A DNA stretch of 64,000 bases from Betaproteobacteria bacterium (GCA_016234655.1 JACRAU010000023.1:136861-200860), one strand, 5' to 3'. Shown: positions 1 through 10,193, counted from the first letter of the stretch. A program made the numbers and translations. The notes: generated by a model not told the origin, from the letters alone.

Positions 1-1
1 T

Positions 2-3000
2 ATCGACAAGCTGATGGCGCGGCTGTGGCCGCTGGGTTGCACCGGGGTCGAGGCGGAGTTCCGCTATTTCGTCGAGTTGAATGGGCCGCTGGCCGAGGCC
101 GATGCGGCCTTTCTGGCCGAGTTGCTGGAGGCGCGGGCGCATGCGCCCGAGGCCCAGGCCATTCTGGTGGTGCCGCGCTTGGGCACGGTGTCGCCGTGGT
201 CGTCCAAGGCGACGGACATCGCTCGCAATTGCGGCTTGCTGGCCATCGCCCGCATCGAGCGTGGTATTGCCTATCGCTTGAGCGGCGGCGATGCCGCCCA
301 GGCCTTGCCGCACTTGCACGACCGCATGACCGAGAGCGTGTTGTTCGACGAGCGCGAGGCTGCGCGGTTGTTTTCGCACGTGGCGCCGCGTCCCCTGGTC
401 AGCGTCGATCTGCTGGCGGGCGGCAAGGCCGCGCTGGAGCGGGCCAACGCCGAGTGGGGCCTGGCCCTGTCGCCGGACGAGATCGATTACCTGGTGGAGA
501 ATTTCACCAAGGCCGGGCGCAACCCGACCGATGTCGAGCTGATGATGTTCGCCCAGGCCAACTCCGAGCATTGCCGGCACAAGATTTTCAACGCGAGCTG
601 GGTCGTCGACGGCCAGCCGCAGAGCGAGTCGCTGTTCGGCATGGTGCGCCACACCCATGCGGTGCGGCCGCAAGGCACGCTGTCGGCCTATTCCGACAAC
701 GCCTCGGTGATCGAGGGCGCGACCATAGCCCGCTTCTACCCGGGTGCCGACGGCGCCTATCGCTTCCACGAGGAGCCGACCCACATCCTGATGAAGGTGG
801 AGACGCACAACCACCCGACCGCGATTGCACCCTTCCCCGGCGCGGCCACCGGTTCGGGCGGCGAGATTCGCGACGAGGGCGCGACCGGCACCGGCTCCAA
901 GCCCAAGGCCGGCCTGTGCGGCTTTACCGTGTCCAACCTGAAGATTCCCGGTTACGAGCAGCCGTGGGAGCGCGAGTTCGGTAAGCCGGGCCGCATCGTG
1001 ACGCCCTTGCAGATCATGATCGAAGGCCCCATCGGCGCCGCCGCCTTCAACAACGAATTCGGCCGGCCCAACCTGGCCGGCTATTTCCGCGCCTATGAGC
1101 AAGAGACGCCGGACGGCCAGGTGCGCGGCTATCACAAGCCGATCATGCTGGCCGGCGGCGTCGGCAATATCCGCGAGGACCATATCCACAAGCAGACCTT
1201 CGCGGCCGGCACGCTGTTGATCCAGCTCGGCGGCCCCGGCCTGCTCATCGGCATGGGCGGCGGCGCCGCGTCGAGCATGGGCGTGGGCGCCAACGTCGAG
1301 GCGCTGGATTTCGATTCGGTGCAGCGCGGCAACCCGGAGATTCAGCGCCGGGCGCAGGAGGTGATCGACCGCTGCTGGCAACTGGGCGCGGACAACCCCA
1401 TCCTGTCGGTGCACGATGTCGGCGCCGGCGGCCTGTCCAATGCGATGCCCGAGCTGGCGCACGGCGCCGGCCTGGGCGCCAAGTTCGAGCTGCGCGCGGT
1501 GCCGAGCGAGGAGCCGGGCATGGCGCCGAAGGAAATTTGGTGCAACGAGTCGCAGGAGCGCTATGTCCTGGCCATCGCGCCGAAGGACCTGGACCGTTTC
1601 CGTGCCTTGTGCGAGCGCGAACGCTGCCCCTTCGCCGTGGTCGGCGTCGCCACCGACGACGGCCAGCTGAGTGTGACCGACCGCCACTTCGGCAACACCC
1701 CGGTCGATATGCCGATGGACGTGCTGCTGGGCAAGCCGCCGCGCATGACGCGCGATGTGGCGCATGTGCCGCCGACGCTGAAGCCCTTCGATACCCATGG
1801 CATCGAACTGAAGGACGCGGCCTACCGCGTGCTGCGCCACCCCACCGTGGCGAGCAAGAACTTCCTGATCACCATCGGCGATCGCACCGTCGGCGGCTTC
1901 ACCGCGCGCGACCAGTTCGTCGGCCCGTGGCAGGTGCCGGTGGCCGATGTCGCGGTGACGGCCATGGGCTACGACACCAAGCTGGGCGAGGCCATGGCCA
2001 TGGGCGAGCGCACGCCGCTGGCCTTGATCGACCCGGCCGCCTCGGGCCGCATGGCGGTGGCCGAGTCGGTGCTGAACCTGGCGGCGGCCTCGGTGGCCGA
2101 CATCTCCGACATCCGGCTGTCGGCCAACTGGATGGCGGCCGCCGGCCATCCCGGCGAGGACGCCGCGCTGTTCGACACGGTGCAGGCCGTGGCCAAGGAG
2201 CTGTGCCCGGCGCTGGGCATCAGCATCCCGGTCGGCAAGGACTCGATGTCCATGCGCACAGCTTGGGAAGACGCCGGCCAGAAGAAGGCCGTGGTCTCGC
2301 CCCTGTCGCTGATCGTGACCGCCTTCGCGCCGGTGGCGGATGCGCGCCGCACCCTGACCCCGCAATTGCGCACCGACCTGGGCGAGACCGAGCTGATCCT
2401 GCTCGACCTGGGCGCCGGCCGGAACCGCCTGGGCGCCAGCGTGCTGGCCGAGACCTACAGCGCCCTGGGCGACCGCTGCCCGGACCTGGACGACGCCGCG
2501 CGGCTGAAGGCCTGCTTCGGCCTGATCCAGCGCTTCAACAGCGAAGGCAAGCTGATCGCCTATCACGACCGCTCGGACGGCGGCCTGTTCGCCGCGTTGT
2601 GCGAGATGGCCTTCGCCGGCCATGTCGGCGTCGATATCGAATTGGCCGAGGGCGACGCCTTCGCCGCGCTGTTCAGCGAGGAATTGGGCGCGGTGCTGCA
2701 AGTGCGCAAGTCCGATAGCGCCGCCGTGTTTGCCGCCGCCGAGGCGGCCGGCTTGGCGGCCCATGTGGCCGGCACGCTCAACACCGCTGACCGTGTGCGC
2801 GTGCGGCAAGCCGGCAAGGTGCTATTCGACGAGGCGCGCACCGACTTGATCGTGGCCTGGTCCGAGGCCAGCTATCGCATCCAGGCCCTGCGCGACAACC
2901 CGGACTGCGCGCGCCAGGAATTCGAGGCCTTGAAGAACGCGGCCGACCCCGGCCTGTCGGCCCGCTTGAGTTTCGATCTGAACGAGGATGTGGCCGCGCC

Positions 3001-3781
3001 GTATGTGAAGAAGGCGGCGGCCCGGCCGAAGATGGCGGTGCTGCGCGAGCAGGGCGTGAACGGCCAGGTCGAGATGGCGGCGGCCTTCGACAAGGCCGGC
3101 TTCGCCGCGGTCGACGTGCATATGAGCGACATCTTGAGCGGCCGCGTTTTGCTCAAGGACTACAAAGGCCTGGTCGCCTGCGGCGGCTTCAGCTACGGCG
3201 ACGTGCTCGGCGCCGGCGGCGGTTGGGCCGCGTCTATCCTGCACAATGCCCGCGCCCGCGACGAGTTCGAAGGCTTCTTCCAACGCAGCGATACCTTTGC
3301 CTTGGGCGTTTGCAACGGTTGCCAGATGATGAGCCGGCTGAAGGCAATCATCCCCGGCGCCGAGGCCTGGCCGCGCTTCGAGCGCAACCTGTCGGAGCAG
3401 TTCGAGGCCCGCTTCGTCATGGTCGAGGTGCCGGAGTCGCCGTCGATCCTGCTGGCCGGCATGGCCGGCAGCCGCATGCCCATCGTGGTGGCGCACGGCG
3501 AGGGCAGGGCGGTGTTCACCGGCAACACGCAAGACCGCGCGCTGGCCGCGCTACGCTATGTCGACAACGGCGGTCGCGTGACCGAGGCCTACCCGTTTAA
3601 CCCGAACGGCTCGCCGGCCGGTATCGCCGGCCTGACCACGGCCGACGGCCGGTTCACGGTGATGATGCCGCACCCGGAGCGGGTGCAGCGCGCGGTGCAG
3701 CACTCGTGGCGGCCGGACGATTGGCGCGAGGACGGGCCGTGGTTGCGGATGTTCAGGAACGCGCGGGTTTGGGTGGGTTAA
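2..3781 (+). CDS. purL: Phosphoribosylformylglycinamidine synthase, 5'-truncated by the window edge
   Basis: This cytoplasmic enzyme makes FGAM from FGAR, glutamine and ATP in step 4 of purine synthesis. The reading frame is open to the window edge, so the ATG at 14 is internal. About 1259 codons are visible, against roughly 1300 for the long single-chain PurL, so only a few dozen N-terminal residues are missing. Visible signatures are [12 protein letters not shown] near 565-600, the glycine-rich stretch near 840-910, and [10 protein letters not shown] near 2230. The C-terminal glutaminase domain has its Cys nucleophile in GVCNGCQ (codon 3311-3313) and the His/Glu pair in PHPERV near 3671-3679. 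It converges on the HD-GYP gene. Identity is certain; only the start is unseen. Confidence 0.97.
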   Translation: MDKLMARLWPLGCTGVEAEFRYFVELNGPLAEADAAFLAELLEARAHAPEAQAILVVPRLGTVSPWSSKATDIARNCGLLAIARIERGIAYRLSGGDAAQALPHLHDRMTESVLFDEREAARLFSHVAPRPLVSVDLLAGGKAALERANAEWGLALSPDEIDYLVENFTKAGRNPTDVELMMFAQANSEHCRHKIFNASWVVDGQPQSESLFGMVRHTHAVRPQGTLSAYSDNASVIEGATIARFYPGADGAYRFHEEPTHILMKVETHNHPTAIAPFPGAATGSGGEIRDEGATGTGSKPKAGLCGFTVSNLKIPGYEQPWEREFGKPGRIVTPLQIMIEGPIGAAAFNNEFGRPNLAGYFRAYEQETPDGQVRGYHKPIMLAGGVGNIREDHIHKQTFAAGTLLIQLGGPGLLIGMGGGAASSMGVGANVEALDFDSVQRGNPEIQRRAQEVIDRCWQLGADNPILSVHDVGAGGLSNAMPELAHGAGLGAKFELRAVPSEEPGMAPKEIWCNESQERYVLAIAPKDLDRFRALCERERCPFAVVGVATDDGQLSVTDRHFGNTPVDMPMDVLLGKPPRMTRDVAHVPPTLKPFDTHGIELKDAAYRVLRHPTVASKNFLITIGDRTVGGFTARDQFVGPWQVPVADVAVTAMGYDTKLGEAMAMGERTPLALIDPAASGRMAVAESVLNLAAASVADISDIRLSANWMAAAGHPGEDAALFDTVQAVAKELCPALGISIPVGKDSMSMRTAWEDAGQKKAVVSPLSLIVTAFAPVADARRTLTPQLRTDLGETELILLDLGAGRNRLGASVLAETYSALGDRCPDLDDAARLKACFGLIQRFNSEGKLIAYHDRSDGGLFAALCEMAFAGHVGVDIELAEGDAFAALFSEELGAVLQVRKSDSAAVFAAAEAAGLAAHVAGTLNTADRVRVRQAGKVLFDEARTDLIVAWSEASYRIQALRDNPDCARQEFEALKNAADPGLSARLSFDLNEDVAAPYVKKAAARPKMAVLREQGVNGQVEMAAAFDKAGFAAVDVHMSDILSGRVLLKDYKGLVACGGFSYGDVLGAGGGWAASILHNARARDEFEGFFQRSDTFALGVCNGCQMMSRLKAIIPGAEAWPRFERNLSEQFEARFVMVEVPESPSILLAGMAGSRMPIVVAHGEGRAVFTGNTQDRALAALRYVDNGGRVTEAYPFNPNGSPAGIAGLTTADGRFTVMMPHPERVQRAVQHSWRPDDWREDGPWLRMFRNARVWVG

Positions 3782-3805
3782 GAAAACACACGGATTTATG
3801 CGACT

Positions 3806-3822
3806 CGCCAACAGCATTGGCG
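3806..3822. other. Small hairpin between the convergent purL and HD-GYP genes
   Basis: CGCCAA (3806-3811) and TTGGCG (3817-3822) form a perfect 6-bp stem with a 5-nt loop in the 57-bp gap between two convergent stop codons. No T-tract follows on either strand, so calling it an intrinsic terminator would be a guess. Confidence 0.35.
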
Positions 3823-3838
3823 GCACTGTAGCGCCGAC

Positions 3839-5467
3839 TTAAGGCGTGTAACCCGGAATCTTGCTCTCGTCGACTGTATCAATCTGCGCCGGGTCGAGGA
3901 AGGTCTCGGCGTAGGGCAGGTAGAGTTTGTTGCGGATGAACACGTCGAACAGTTCGGGGTCGATGTGGTTGTCCAACATCATCCTGCCCATGATGCCGAT
4001 CGCCTCGGATAGCGTCTTGCCCCGCTTGTAGGGGCGGTCGGAGGCGGTCAGCGCCTCGAAGATGTCGGCCACCGCCAGGATGCGGGCCTGCACCGACATC
4101 TGCTCGCGCGTCAGCCCCCTCGGATAACCCTTGCCGTCCATGCGTTCGTGGTGGCCGCCGGCGTATTCCGGCACGTTCTTCAGGTGTTTGGGCCAGGGCA
4201 GCGCTTCCAGCATGCGGATGGTGACCACGATGTGGTTGTTGATGACCTGGCGCTCGGCGTCGTTCAAGGTGCCGCGAGCGATCTTCAGGTTGGAGGCCTC
4301 GTCCTCGCTCAGGAAGCGGCTCGCCTTGCCGTCCTTGTCCAAGATCGTATACGCCGCGATGCGGTCGACGTCGGCCTGGTCTTCCGGCTTCATGAACTCG
4401 CCGCCGAGGTTGGCCTTGTGCAGGAACTCGCGGTCGAGATCGAGCTGGGCCAGGGTCTCGTCATGGATGCGCTGGGCGCTTTCCACGCCTTGATGATTGT
4501 CGTTTTCCAGGGCCTGGATGCGCGCCTTGAGCAGGGCGATCTCGGCGTCGCGGCGCAGGGTGTCGAAGCGGGCATCGACCAAATGGATGCGATCGAACAG
4601 GGTCTCCAGCTTGGTCGCCTTGTCGACCACGTGCACTGGCGTGGTGATCTTGCCGCAGTCGTGCAGCATGGCGGCGATCTTCAATTCATAGCGGTCCTTC
4701 TCAGTCAACTGGAACTCGGCCAGCGAGCCGGTTTGGGTCTTAGAGGCGGCGTCGCCGATCATGCCCGCCAGGTCGGGGATGCGCCGGCAATGGCCGCCGG
4801 TATAGGGCGATTTTTCGTCGATGGCTTCGTTGATCAGGTCGATGAACGACTCGAACAGGGCCTCCAACTGCTGGATGAGCTGGCGGTTGGTTAGGGCCAC
4901 CGCGGCTTGCGAAGCCAGCGATTCGACCAGGTGTTGGTCTTCATGGCTGAAGCTGCGAACGGCCTTGGTCTCTGGGGCGATGGCGTTGAGTAATTGCAGC
5001 ACGCCGATGGTGTCGCCCTCGTGGTTGCGCATGGGCACGGTCAGGAAGGACTGTGAACGGTAGCCGGTGCGGGCGTCGAATTCGCGGGTGCCTTTGAAAT
5101 CGAATCCTTCCTCGGTGTAGGCGTCCTCGATATTGACCGTCGCGCCGGTCACCGCCGCATGGGCGGCGACCATGCGGTGGTTGGCTTGGCCGTCGGCCAG
5201 GTAGAGCGGGATGTTGGGCAGGCGGATCGGGTTGCCGGTGGTGCCGCCCTGGGCGAACTTCAGCGTGTCGTTGCGCAGGATGCTGAATTGCAGCTCCTTG
5301 CCGTCGATCACTTGATACAGCGTGCCGGCATCGCAGCCGGTGATGTCCTTGGCGGCCAACAGGATCTTTTCCAGTAGCGCGTCGATATTCTTCTCGCCGG
5401 ACAGGGCGACGCCGATCTGGTTGAGTTGCTCCAGCCGGCGGATGATCAAGGTGTTGGTATTATCCAT
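3839..5467 (-). CDS. GAF domain / HD-GYP cyclic-di-GMP phosphodiesterase
   Basis: The product is 542 aa. An N-terminal GAF sensor (about residues 12-200) is followed by an HD-GYP domain, a family that hydrolyses cyclic di-GMP to GMP. The metal-binding HDCGK lies near residue 269 and HHERMDGKGYPRGL near 439-452. About 170 residues separate the two motifs, against roughly 65 in ordinary HD-GYP proteins. The extra stretch is charged and looks helical or coiled-coil. No membrane segment is seen, so it is probably cytosolic. ATG 5467 was chosen because GGAGG (5482-5478 on the minus strand) sits 10 nt upstream; a TTG at 5476 is almost on top of that site. It diverges from typA. The GAF ligand is unknown. 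Confidence 0.88.
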   Translation of the reverse strand: MDNTNTLIIRRLEQLNQIGVALSGEKNIDALLEKILLAAKDITGCDAGTLYQVIDGKELQFSILRNDTLKFAQGGTTGNPIRLPNIPLYLADGQANHRMVAAHAAVTGATVNIEDAYTEEGFDFKGTREFDARTGYRSQSFLTVPMRNHEGDTIGVLQLLNAIAPETKAVRSFSHEDQHLVESLASQAAVALTNRQLIQQLEALFESFIDLINEAIDEKSPYTGGHCRRIPDLAGMIGDAASKTQTGSLAEFQLTEKDRYELKIAAMLHDCGKITTPVHVVDKATKLETLFDRIHLVDARFDTLRRDAEIALLKARIQALENDNHQGVESAQRIHDETLAQLDLDREFLHKANLGGEFMKPEDQADVDRIAAYTILDKDGKASRFLSEDEASNLKIARGTLNDAERQVINNHIVVTIRMLEALPWPKHLKNVPEYAGGHHERMDGKGYPRGLTREQMSVQARILAVADIFEALTASDRPYKRGKTLSEAIGIMGRMMLDNHIDPELFDVFIRNKLYLPYAETFLDPAQIDTVDESKIPGYTP

Positions 5468-5584
5468 TGTCGTCAAGCCTCCAAAGCCCCCTGAGGGCGT
5501 TCCCCATCCAATTAGGCGTTTATATTAAACGGCGTGCCGGGGCGAACATGGTAAAATCCGCCTTTTTTATTGGCCATTTTCCCC

Positions 5585-7414
5585 ATGTCTCGCGCTCTTC
5601 GCAACATCGCCATCATCGCCCACGTCGACCATGGCAAGACCACCCTGGTGGACAAGCTCCTGCAACAGTCCGGCACCTTCGCCGCCCACCAGCAGCTCTC
5701 CGAGCGGATGATGGACTCCAACGACCTGGAAAAGGAGCGGGGCATCACCATCCTGGCCAAGAACACGGCCATCGACTATGAAGGCACCCGGGTCAACATC
5801 GTCGACACCCCCGGCCACGCCGACTTCGGCGGCGAGGTGGAGCGCGTGCTGGGCATGGTCGACGGCGTGGTGCTGCTGGTCGACGCGGTCGAAGGCCCGA
5901 TGCCGCAGACCCGCTTCGTCACCAAGAAGGCGCTAGCCTTGGGTCTGCGCCCCATCGTGGTGATCAACAAGGTCGACCGCCCCGGCGCCCGGCCGGACTG
6001 GGTGGTCGACCAGACCTTCGACCTGTTCGACAAGCTCCATGCCACCAACGAGCAGCTCGATTTCCCGATCATCTACGCCTCGGGCCTCAACGGCTGGGCC
6101 TGCCACGACCTGAAAGACGCGCCCTCGCATGGCGGCGGCGCTTCCGACATGAAGGCCTTGTTCGAGACCGTGCTCAGCCACGTGCCGACCCCGCCCGGTG
6201 ACCCCGATGCGCCGCTGCAATTGCAGATCGCCGCGCTGGATTACTCGACCTATACCGGCCGCCTCGGCGTCGGCCGCGTGCTCAACGGCCGGATCAAGCC
6301 CAATATGCAAGTCGCGGTGATGAACCACGAAGATCAGGTGGCCACCGGCAAGATCAACCAGGTGCTCGGCTTCAAGGGCCTGGAACGCATCCCGGTCGAC
6401 GAGGCCGAGGCGGGCGACATCATCATCATCTCCGGCCTGGACGACATCGGTATCGGCGTCACCATTTGCGACAAGGACAACCCGGTCGGTCTGCCCATGT
6501 TGTCGGTCGACGAGCCGACGCTGACCATGGACTTCATGGTCAACTCCTCGCCGCTGGCCGGCACCGAAGGTAAGTTTGTCACCAGCCGCCAGATTCGCGA
6601 TCGCTTGGCTAAAGAGTTGCTGACCAACGTCGCGCTACGCGTGGAAGAGACGGCCGATGCCGACATCTTCCGCGTCTCCGGCCGGGGCGAACTGCACCTG
6701 ACCATTCTCTTGGAAAACATGCGGCGCGAGGGTTTCGAGCTGGCCGTGGCCAAGCCGCGCGTGGTCTACAAGGAGATCGACGGCGAGAAGTGCGAGCCGT
6801 ACGAGAACCTGACCATCGACCTGGAGAACGAGCACCAGGGCGGGGTGATGGAAGAGATCGGTCGCCGTCGCGGTGAACTGACCAATATGGAAGCCGACCC
6901 CAACGGCCGCACCCGCCTGGAATACCACATTCCGGCCCGCGGCCTGATCGGCTTCCAGTCCGACTTCATGACCATGACCCGCGGCACCGGCCTGATGAGC
7001 CATGTGTTCGACGACTACGGCCCGGTCAAGGCCGACCTGCCAAGTCGCCACAACGGCGTGCTGATCTCGCAGGAGAACGGCGAGGCGGTGGCCTATGCTT
7101 TGTGGAAGCTGGAAGATCGCGGCCGTATGTTCGTCAGCCCCGGCGACAAGCTGTACGAAGGCATGATCATCGGCATCCACTCGCGCGACAACGACCTGGT
7201 GGTCAACCCGGTCAAGGGTAAGCAGCTCACCAACGTTCGCGCCTCGGGCACCGACGAGGCCGTGCGCCTGACCCCGCCGATCAAGCTGACCCTGGAGTCC
7301 GCCGTCGAATTCATCGACGACGACGAACTGGTCGAGATCACGCCCAAGTCGATCCGCATCCGCAAGCGTTACCTGCTGGAACACGAGCGCAAGCGGGCTT
7401 CGCGCGACGCCTGA
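5585..7414 (+). CDS. typA: Ribosome-associated translational GTPase TypA/BipA
   Basis: The product is 609 aa, the usual size. It is a translational GTPase of the EF-G group that binds 70S ribosomes and is needed for ribosome assembly and growth under stress. The G1 motif [10 protein letters not shown] lies near residue 12, G3 [12 protein letters not shown] near 75, and G4 NKVDRPGA near 130. EF-G-like domains and the TypA-specific C-terminal domain (with [16 protein letters not shown]) follow. ATG 5585 gives the expected N-terminus [13 protein letters not shown]; an in-frame TTG at 5570 would only add five residues. The last codons and the stop are copied into the tandem repeat that follows. 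Confidence 0.97.
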   Translation: MSRALRNIAIIAHVDHGKTTLVDKLLQQSGTFAAHQQLSERMMDSNDLEKERGITILAKNTAIDYEGTRVNIVDTPGHADFGGEVERVLGMVDGVVLLVDAVEGPMPQTRFVTKKALALGLRPIVVINKVDRPGARPDWVVDQTFDLFDKLHATNEQLDFPIIYASGLNGWACHDLKDAPSHGGGASDMKALFETVLSHVPTPPGDPDAPLQLQIAALDYSTYTGRLGVGRVLNGRIKPNMQVAVMNHEDQVATGKINQVLGFKGLERIPVDEAEAGDIIIISGLDDIGIGVTICDKDNPVGLPMLSVDEPTLTMDFMVNSSPLAGTEGKFVTSRQIRDRLAKELLTNVALRVEETADADIFRVSGRGELHLTILLENMRREGFELAVAKPRVVYKEIDGEKCEPYENLTIDLENEHQGGVMEEIGRRRGELTNMEADPNGRTRLEYHIPARGLIGFQSDFMTMTRGTGLMSHVFDDYGPVKADLPSRHNGVLISQENGEAVAYALWKLEDRGRMFVSPGDKLYEGMIIGIHSRDNDLVVNPVKGKQLTNVRASGTDEAVRLTPPIKLTLESAVEFIDDDELVEITPKSIRIRKRYLLEHERKRASRDA

Positions 7415-7574
7415 GTGTCGTCGGAGGCTAATATGTGCGCAGCACATGTTAAACCGCGTAGCGGTGGCCGTAGACAACACGCCCCGCGCATCGCGCGACG
7501 CCTGAGTGTCGTCGGAGGCTAATATGTGCGCAGCACATGTTAAGCCGCGCAGCGGTGGCCGTAGACAACACGCC
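7401..7574. repeat. Two-copy tandem repeat (period 91 bp) covering the typA stop codon
   Basis: Copy 1 (7401-7483) and copy 2 (7492-7574) are 83 bp each and differ at two bases. Copy 1 begins inside typA and includes its stop, so copy 2 carries a spare typA 3' end. Each copy holds a hairpin ATGTGC-gca-GCACAT, a TTAA, and a second hairpin CCGC-nna-GCGG. One base change falls in the second hairpin's loop (GTA to GCA) and the other in the linker, so the stems are kept. An 8-bp spacer (7484-7491) separates the copies. Confidence 0.9.
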
Positions 7575-7594
7575 TTTCGCGCTTCGCGCGAAAG
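7574..7594. other. Perfect 9-bp hairpin just upstream of mtfA
   Basis: CTTTCGCGC (7574-7582), a TTC loop and GCGCGAAAG (7586-7594) form a strong stem-loop immediately after the tandem repeat and 8 nt before the mtfA ATG. It occupies the place where a ribosome-binding site would be expected. With the repeat hairpins it fills the 188-bp gap between typA and mtfA. Confidence 0.6.
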
Positions 7595-7602
7595 CTAAGT
7601 TT

Positions 7603-8391
7603 ATGCGGCGGCTCTGGGTCTGGCTTTTCGGCAGGGCAGAGCCGTTGGCGGTGAGCGAGGCCGACTGGCGGCAGGCCCTGAGCCTCCCCTTATTCGCCGG
7701 CCTTTCGATTGAAGAGCGTGAACGGTTGCGGGCCTTGGCCCAGAGTCTGCTTGCCGGCAAAACCCTGTCCGGTGCCGGTGGCTTGGAGCCGAACGGCCGG
7801 ATCGGTGCGCTGATCGCCGTGCAAGCGGCCTTGCCGATCCTGAACCTGGATACGGCGCGGTACGGCCGCTGGAGCGAGATCATCGTCTACCCCGGCGAGT
7901 TCGTGCCCGAGCGCGAGGAGATGGACGAGGCCGGGGTGGTGCACCGCGTGCGCCAGCCGCTGAGCGGCGAGGCCTGGGAAGGCGGCCCTTTGGTGCTGTC
8001 GTGGTGCGATGTCGAGCAGTCGGGTCGTTGCGACGGCTACAACGTGGTGATCCACGAGTTTGCGCACAAGCTGGATATGATGAACGGCGAGGTGGACGGC
8101 CTGCCCTCGCTGCCGGCCGAGATGGGCCGACAGGCTTGGGCGGCGGCCTTCACGGCGGCCTATGCCGATTTCTGCCGGCGCGTGGATGCGGGCGAGGCGA
8201 CCCGGATCGACCCCTACGCGTCCGAGAGCCCGGCCGAATTCTTCGCCGTGCTCAGCGAATACTTCTTCGAATGGCCGGAGCCCTTGCACGAGGCCTATCC
8301 GGCGGTGTACGAACAGATGCGACGCTTTTATCGCCAGGACACCCTGGCGCGTTTGAAAGGACAGGCCCATGACCTTGCAGCACCACGATAA
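7603..8391 (+). CDS. mtfA: M90-family zinc metallopeptidase MtfA
   Basis: The product is 262 aa, the usual MtfA size. In E. coli, MtfA (YeeI) is a cytosolic zinc peptidase that binds the repressor Mlc and so affects PtsG glucose uptake. The zinc motif HEFAHKLDM starts near residue 151, and the conserved segment SESPAEFFAVLSEYFFE, which supplies acidic residues, lies near 207-223. The frame is open upstream to 7537, but that part lies inside the tandem repeat, so ATG 7603 (MRRLWVWLFG) was chosen. The 3' end overlaps the thioredoxin gene by 23 bp, suggesting translational coupling. Confidence 0.9.
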   Translation: MRRLWVWLFGRAEPLAVSEADWRQALSLPLFAGLSIEERERLRALAQSLLAGKTLSGAGGLEPNGRIGALIAVQAALPILNLDTARYGRWSEIIVYPGEFVPEREEMDEAGVVHRVRQPLSGEAWEGGPLVLSWCDVEQSGRCDGYNVVIHEFAHKLDMMNGEVDGLPSLPAEMGRQAWAAAFTAAYADFCRRVDAGEATRIDPYASESPAEFFAVLSEYFFEWPEPLHEAYPAVYEQMRRFYRQDTLARLKGQAHDLAAPR

Positions 8392-8749
8392 AGCCCATGA
8401 CAAGGCCGTCGCCGGCCAGATCATCTTCGATACCGACCTCGAGCATTTCGAGCGCGACGTGATCGAGGCCTCGAGGCGGCACCTGGTGCTGGTCGATCTC
8501 TGGGCCGACTGGTGCGGGCCTTGCCACTTCCTGTCGCCGGTGCTGAGCAAGGTGATTCCGGAATTCGACGGCAAGGTGACGCTGGCCAAGGTCGAAGTCG
8601 ACGAGGGCGACAATATGAAGATCGCCGGCCAGCACGGTGCGCGCGGCTTCCCCACGGTGCTGCTGTACAAGAACGGCGAGATGGTCGATCGTTTCCATGG
8701 CGCCAAGCCCGAGCACTTCGTCCGTGACTTCATCGGCCAGCACCTGTGA
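8369..8749 (+). CDS. Thioredoxin-family protein
   Basis: The product is 126 aa with a standard thioredoxin fold and the active site WCGPC at residues 48-52, followed by the cis-proline context GFPTVLLYKNGE. It should act as a cytosolic dithiol-disulfide reductase using electrons from thioredoxin reductase. The N-terminus (MTLQHHDKAHDKAVAG) is about 20 residues longer than classic TrxA, is His/Lys-rich and does not look like a signal peptide. It overlaps mtfA and is followed by an aminotransferase. It may be a secondary thioredoxin rather than the main TrxA. Confidence 0.9.
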   Translation: MTLQHHDKAHDKAVAGQIIFDTDLEHFERDVIEASRRHLVLVDLWADWCGPCHFLSPVLSKVIPEFDGKVTLAKVEVDEGDNMKIAGQHGARGFPTVLLYKNGEMVDRFHGAKPEHFVRDFIGQHL

Positions 8750-8763
8750 GTGAGGGGTGAGGC

Positions 8764-9921
8764 GTGAGGAGTGAGGCGGAACGGCTAAAGGACATCGAGC
8801 CGTTCCGGGTCATGGCCATCCTGGCCCGTGCCCGCGCCTTGGAGGCCGAGGGGCGCGACATCATCCACCTGGAGGTGGGCGAGCCGGATTTCGCCACGCC
8901 CGAGCCCATCGTCCAGGCGGGCATCGCGGCCCTCCAGGCCGGGCACACCCACTACACCCCCGCCCTGGGCCTGCCCGTATTGCGCGAGGCCATCGCCCGC
9001 TATTACGGCGAGCGTTACGGCGTCGATCTGGCGGCGGAACGCATTGCCGTCACCCCCGGTGCTTCCGGCGGCCTGCTGCTGGCCATGGCGGCGCTGTTCA
9101 ATCCGGGCGACGAGGTGTTGCTGGCCGATCCGGGCTATCCCTGCAATCGTCATTTCGCTCGCGTGCTTGAGGTCAAGGCCAAATCGATCCCGGTCGGCCC
9201 GGACACGGACTATCAATTCAATGCCGAACTCGTGGCAAAGAACTGGGGTTCAAACACGCGTGGCGTGTTGTTGGCCAACCCCGCCAATCCGACCGGCAGC
9301 GTGATCGACGCTACGACATTGCGCGGCATCCACCAGGCAGTACGCGAGCGCGGCGGCTGGCTGCTGGTCGACGAGATATACCACGAGCTGATCTACGACC
9401 GGGCCGAGCCGACGGCGCTGGGTCTGGGCGACGACGTCATCGTCATCAACAGTTTTTCCAAATATTTCCTGATGACCGGTTGGCGCCTGGGCTGGCTGGT
9501 GCTGCCGCAGGCGCTGGTGCCGGCGGTCGACAAGCTGGCGCAAAACCTGTTCCTGGCCGCGCCGACCCTGGCCCAGCATGCCGCTTTGGCCGCCCTGGCG
9601 CCGACGACCCGGCCGCTGCTGGAGGCGCGCAAGGCCGAATTGAAGGCGCGGCGCGACTATCTGCTGCCCGAGTTACGGCGTCTGGGTTTTGGCATGCCGG
9701 TTGAGCCGGCTGGGGCGTTCTACCTCTATGCCGATTGCAGCCGCTTCGGCGGCGATAGCGAGATATTCGTCGAGCGTTTGTTGCTGGAAACGGGGGTGGC
9801 GGTGACGCCGGGGACGGATTTCGCCATGGCCGATGGCCGGCGGCATGTGCGTTTTGCCTATACCGCCGAGCTGTCCCGTCTGCGGGAGGCGGTAGATCGG
9901 ATGGAGGTCTGGCTGCGTTAA
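8764..9921 (+). CDS. Class I/II pyridoxal-phosphate aminotransferase
   Basis: The product is 385 aa, of fold type I. The Schiff-base lysine is K233 in SFSKYFLMTGWRLGW. NPANPTG, near residue 177, and the C-terminal HVRFAY arginine are also conserved. The family covers aspartate, alanine and aromatic aminotransferases, and the substrate cannot be read from sequence alone. The GTG at 8764 is the first possible start after an in-frame stop; the next candidate is the ATG for M16. The sequence around the start (8747-8780) is a run of near-repeats of GTGAG. A strong terminator follows the gene. Confidence 0.88.
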   Translation: MRSEAERLKDIEPFRVMAILARARALEAEGRDIIHLEVGEPDFATPEPIVQAGIAALQAGHTHYTPALGLPVLREAIARYYGERYGVDLAAERIAVTPGASGGLLLAMAALFNPGDEVLLADPGYPCNRHFARVLEVKAKSIPVGPDTDYQFNAELVAKNWGSNTRGVLLANPANPTGSVIDATTLRGIHQAVRERGGWLLVDEIYHELIYDRAEPTALGLGDDVIVINSFSKYFLMTGWRLGWLVLPQALVPAVDKLAQNLFLAAPTLAQHAALAALAPTTRPLLEARKAELKARRDYLLPELRRLGFGMPVEPAGAFYLYADCSRFGGDSEIFVERLLLETGVAVTPGTDFAMADGRRHVRFAYTAELSRLREAVDRMEVWLR

Positions 9922-9938
9922 GCCAGGCGGTACAAATG

Positions 9939-9967
9939 AAAAAAGCCGGCACGAGGCCGGCTTTTTT
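9939..9967. terminator. Bidirectional intrinsic terminator
   Basis: AAAAAAGCCGGC (9939-9950), loop ACGAG and GCCGGCTTTTTT (9956-9967) form a 12-bp stem with A- and T-tracts on opposite sides. It can end the rightward aminotransferase transcript and the leftward lipoprotein transcript. Confidence 0.9.
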
Positions 9968-9983
9968 CTTCGCTACGCCAGAA

Positions 9984-10193
9984 TTACTTGGCGGGAGCGG
10001 CCGGAGCGGCAGCGTCGGCGGGAGCGGCCGGAGCGGCAGCGTCGGCAGGAGCGGCGGCCGGAGCAGCGGCGTCAGCCGGAGCAGCGGGAGCAGCAGCTTC
10101 GGGAGCCGGAGCGGGGGCAGCGGCTTCTTCTTTCTTGCCACAAGCGGTCAGGCCCAGGGCCAGCAGAGCGGCGAGCAGGACGGAATATTTCAT
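9984..10193 (-). CDS. Small Ala/Pro-rich lipoprotein
   Basis: The product is 69 aa. A signal peptide (MKYSVLLAALLALGLTAC) ends in a lipobox with the acylated cysteine at residue 18, predicting a lipid-anchored envelope protein. The mature part is a short charged KKEE followed by repeats of APADAAAPA; the matching DNA repeats are 18-24 bp long, differ in length and look prone to slippage. A ribosome site AAGGGAA precedes the ATG on the minus strand. It resembles no enzyme and may be a spacer or surface-decorating lipoprotein. It is leftward, with its own promoter-like sequence and terminator. Confidence 0.8.
   Translation of the reverse strand: MKYSVLLAALLALGLTACGKKEEAAAPAPAPEAAAPAAPADAAAPAAAPADAAAPAAPADAAAPAAPAK

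Noticed and set aside
14..16. ATG at 14 as the purL start
   Set aside because: The frame is open to the window edge and the family's first residues are missing, so the real start lies upstream.
9984..10193. CRISPR-like array from the regular short repeats
   Set aside because: The repeats are in frame inside a lipoprotein gene, differ in length and have no unique spacers.
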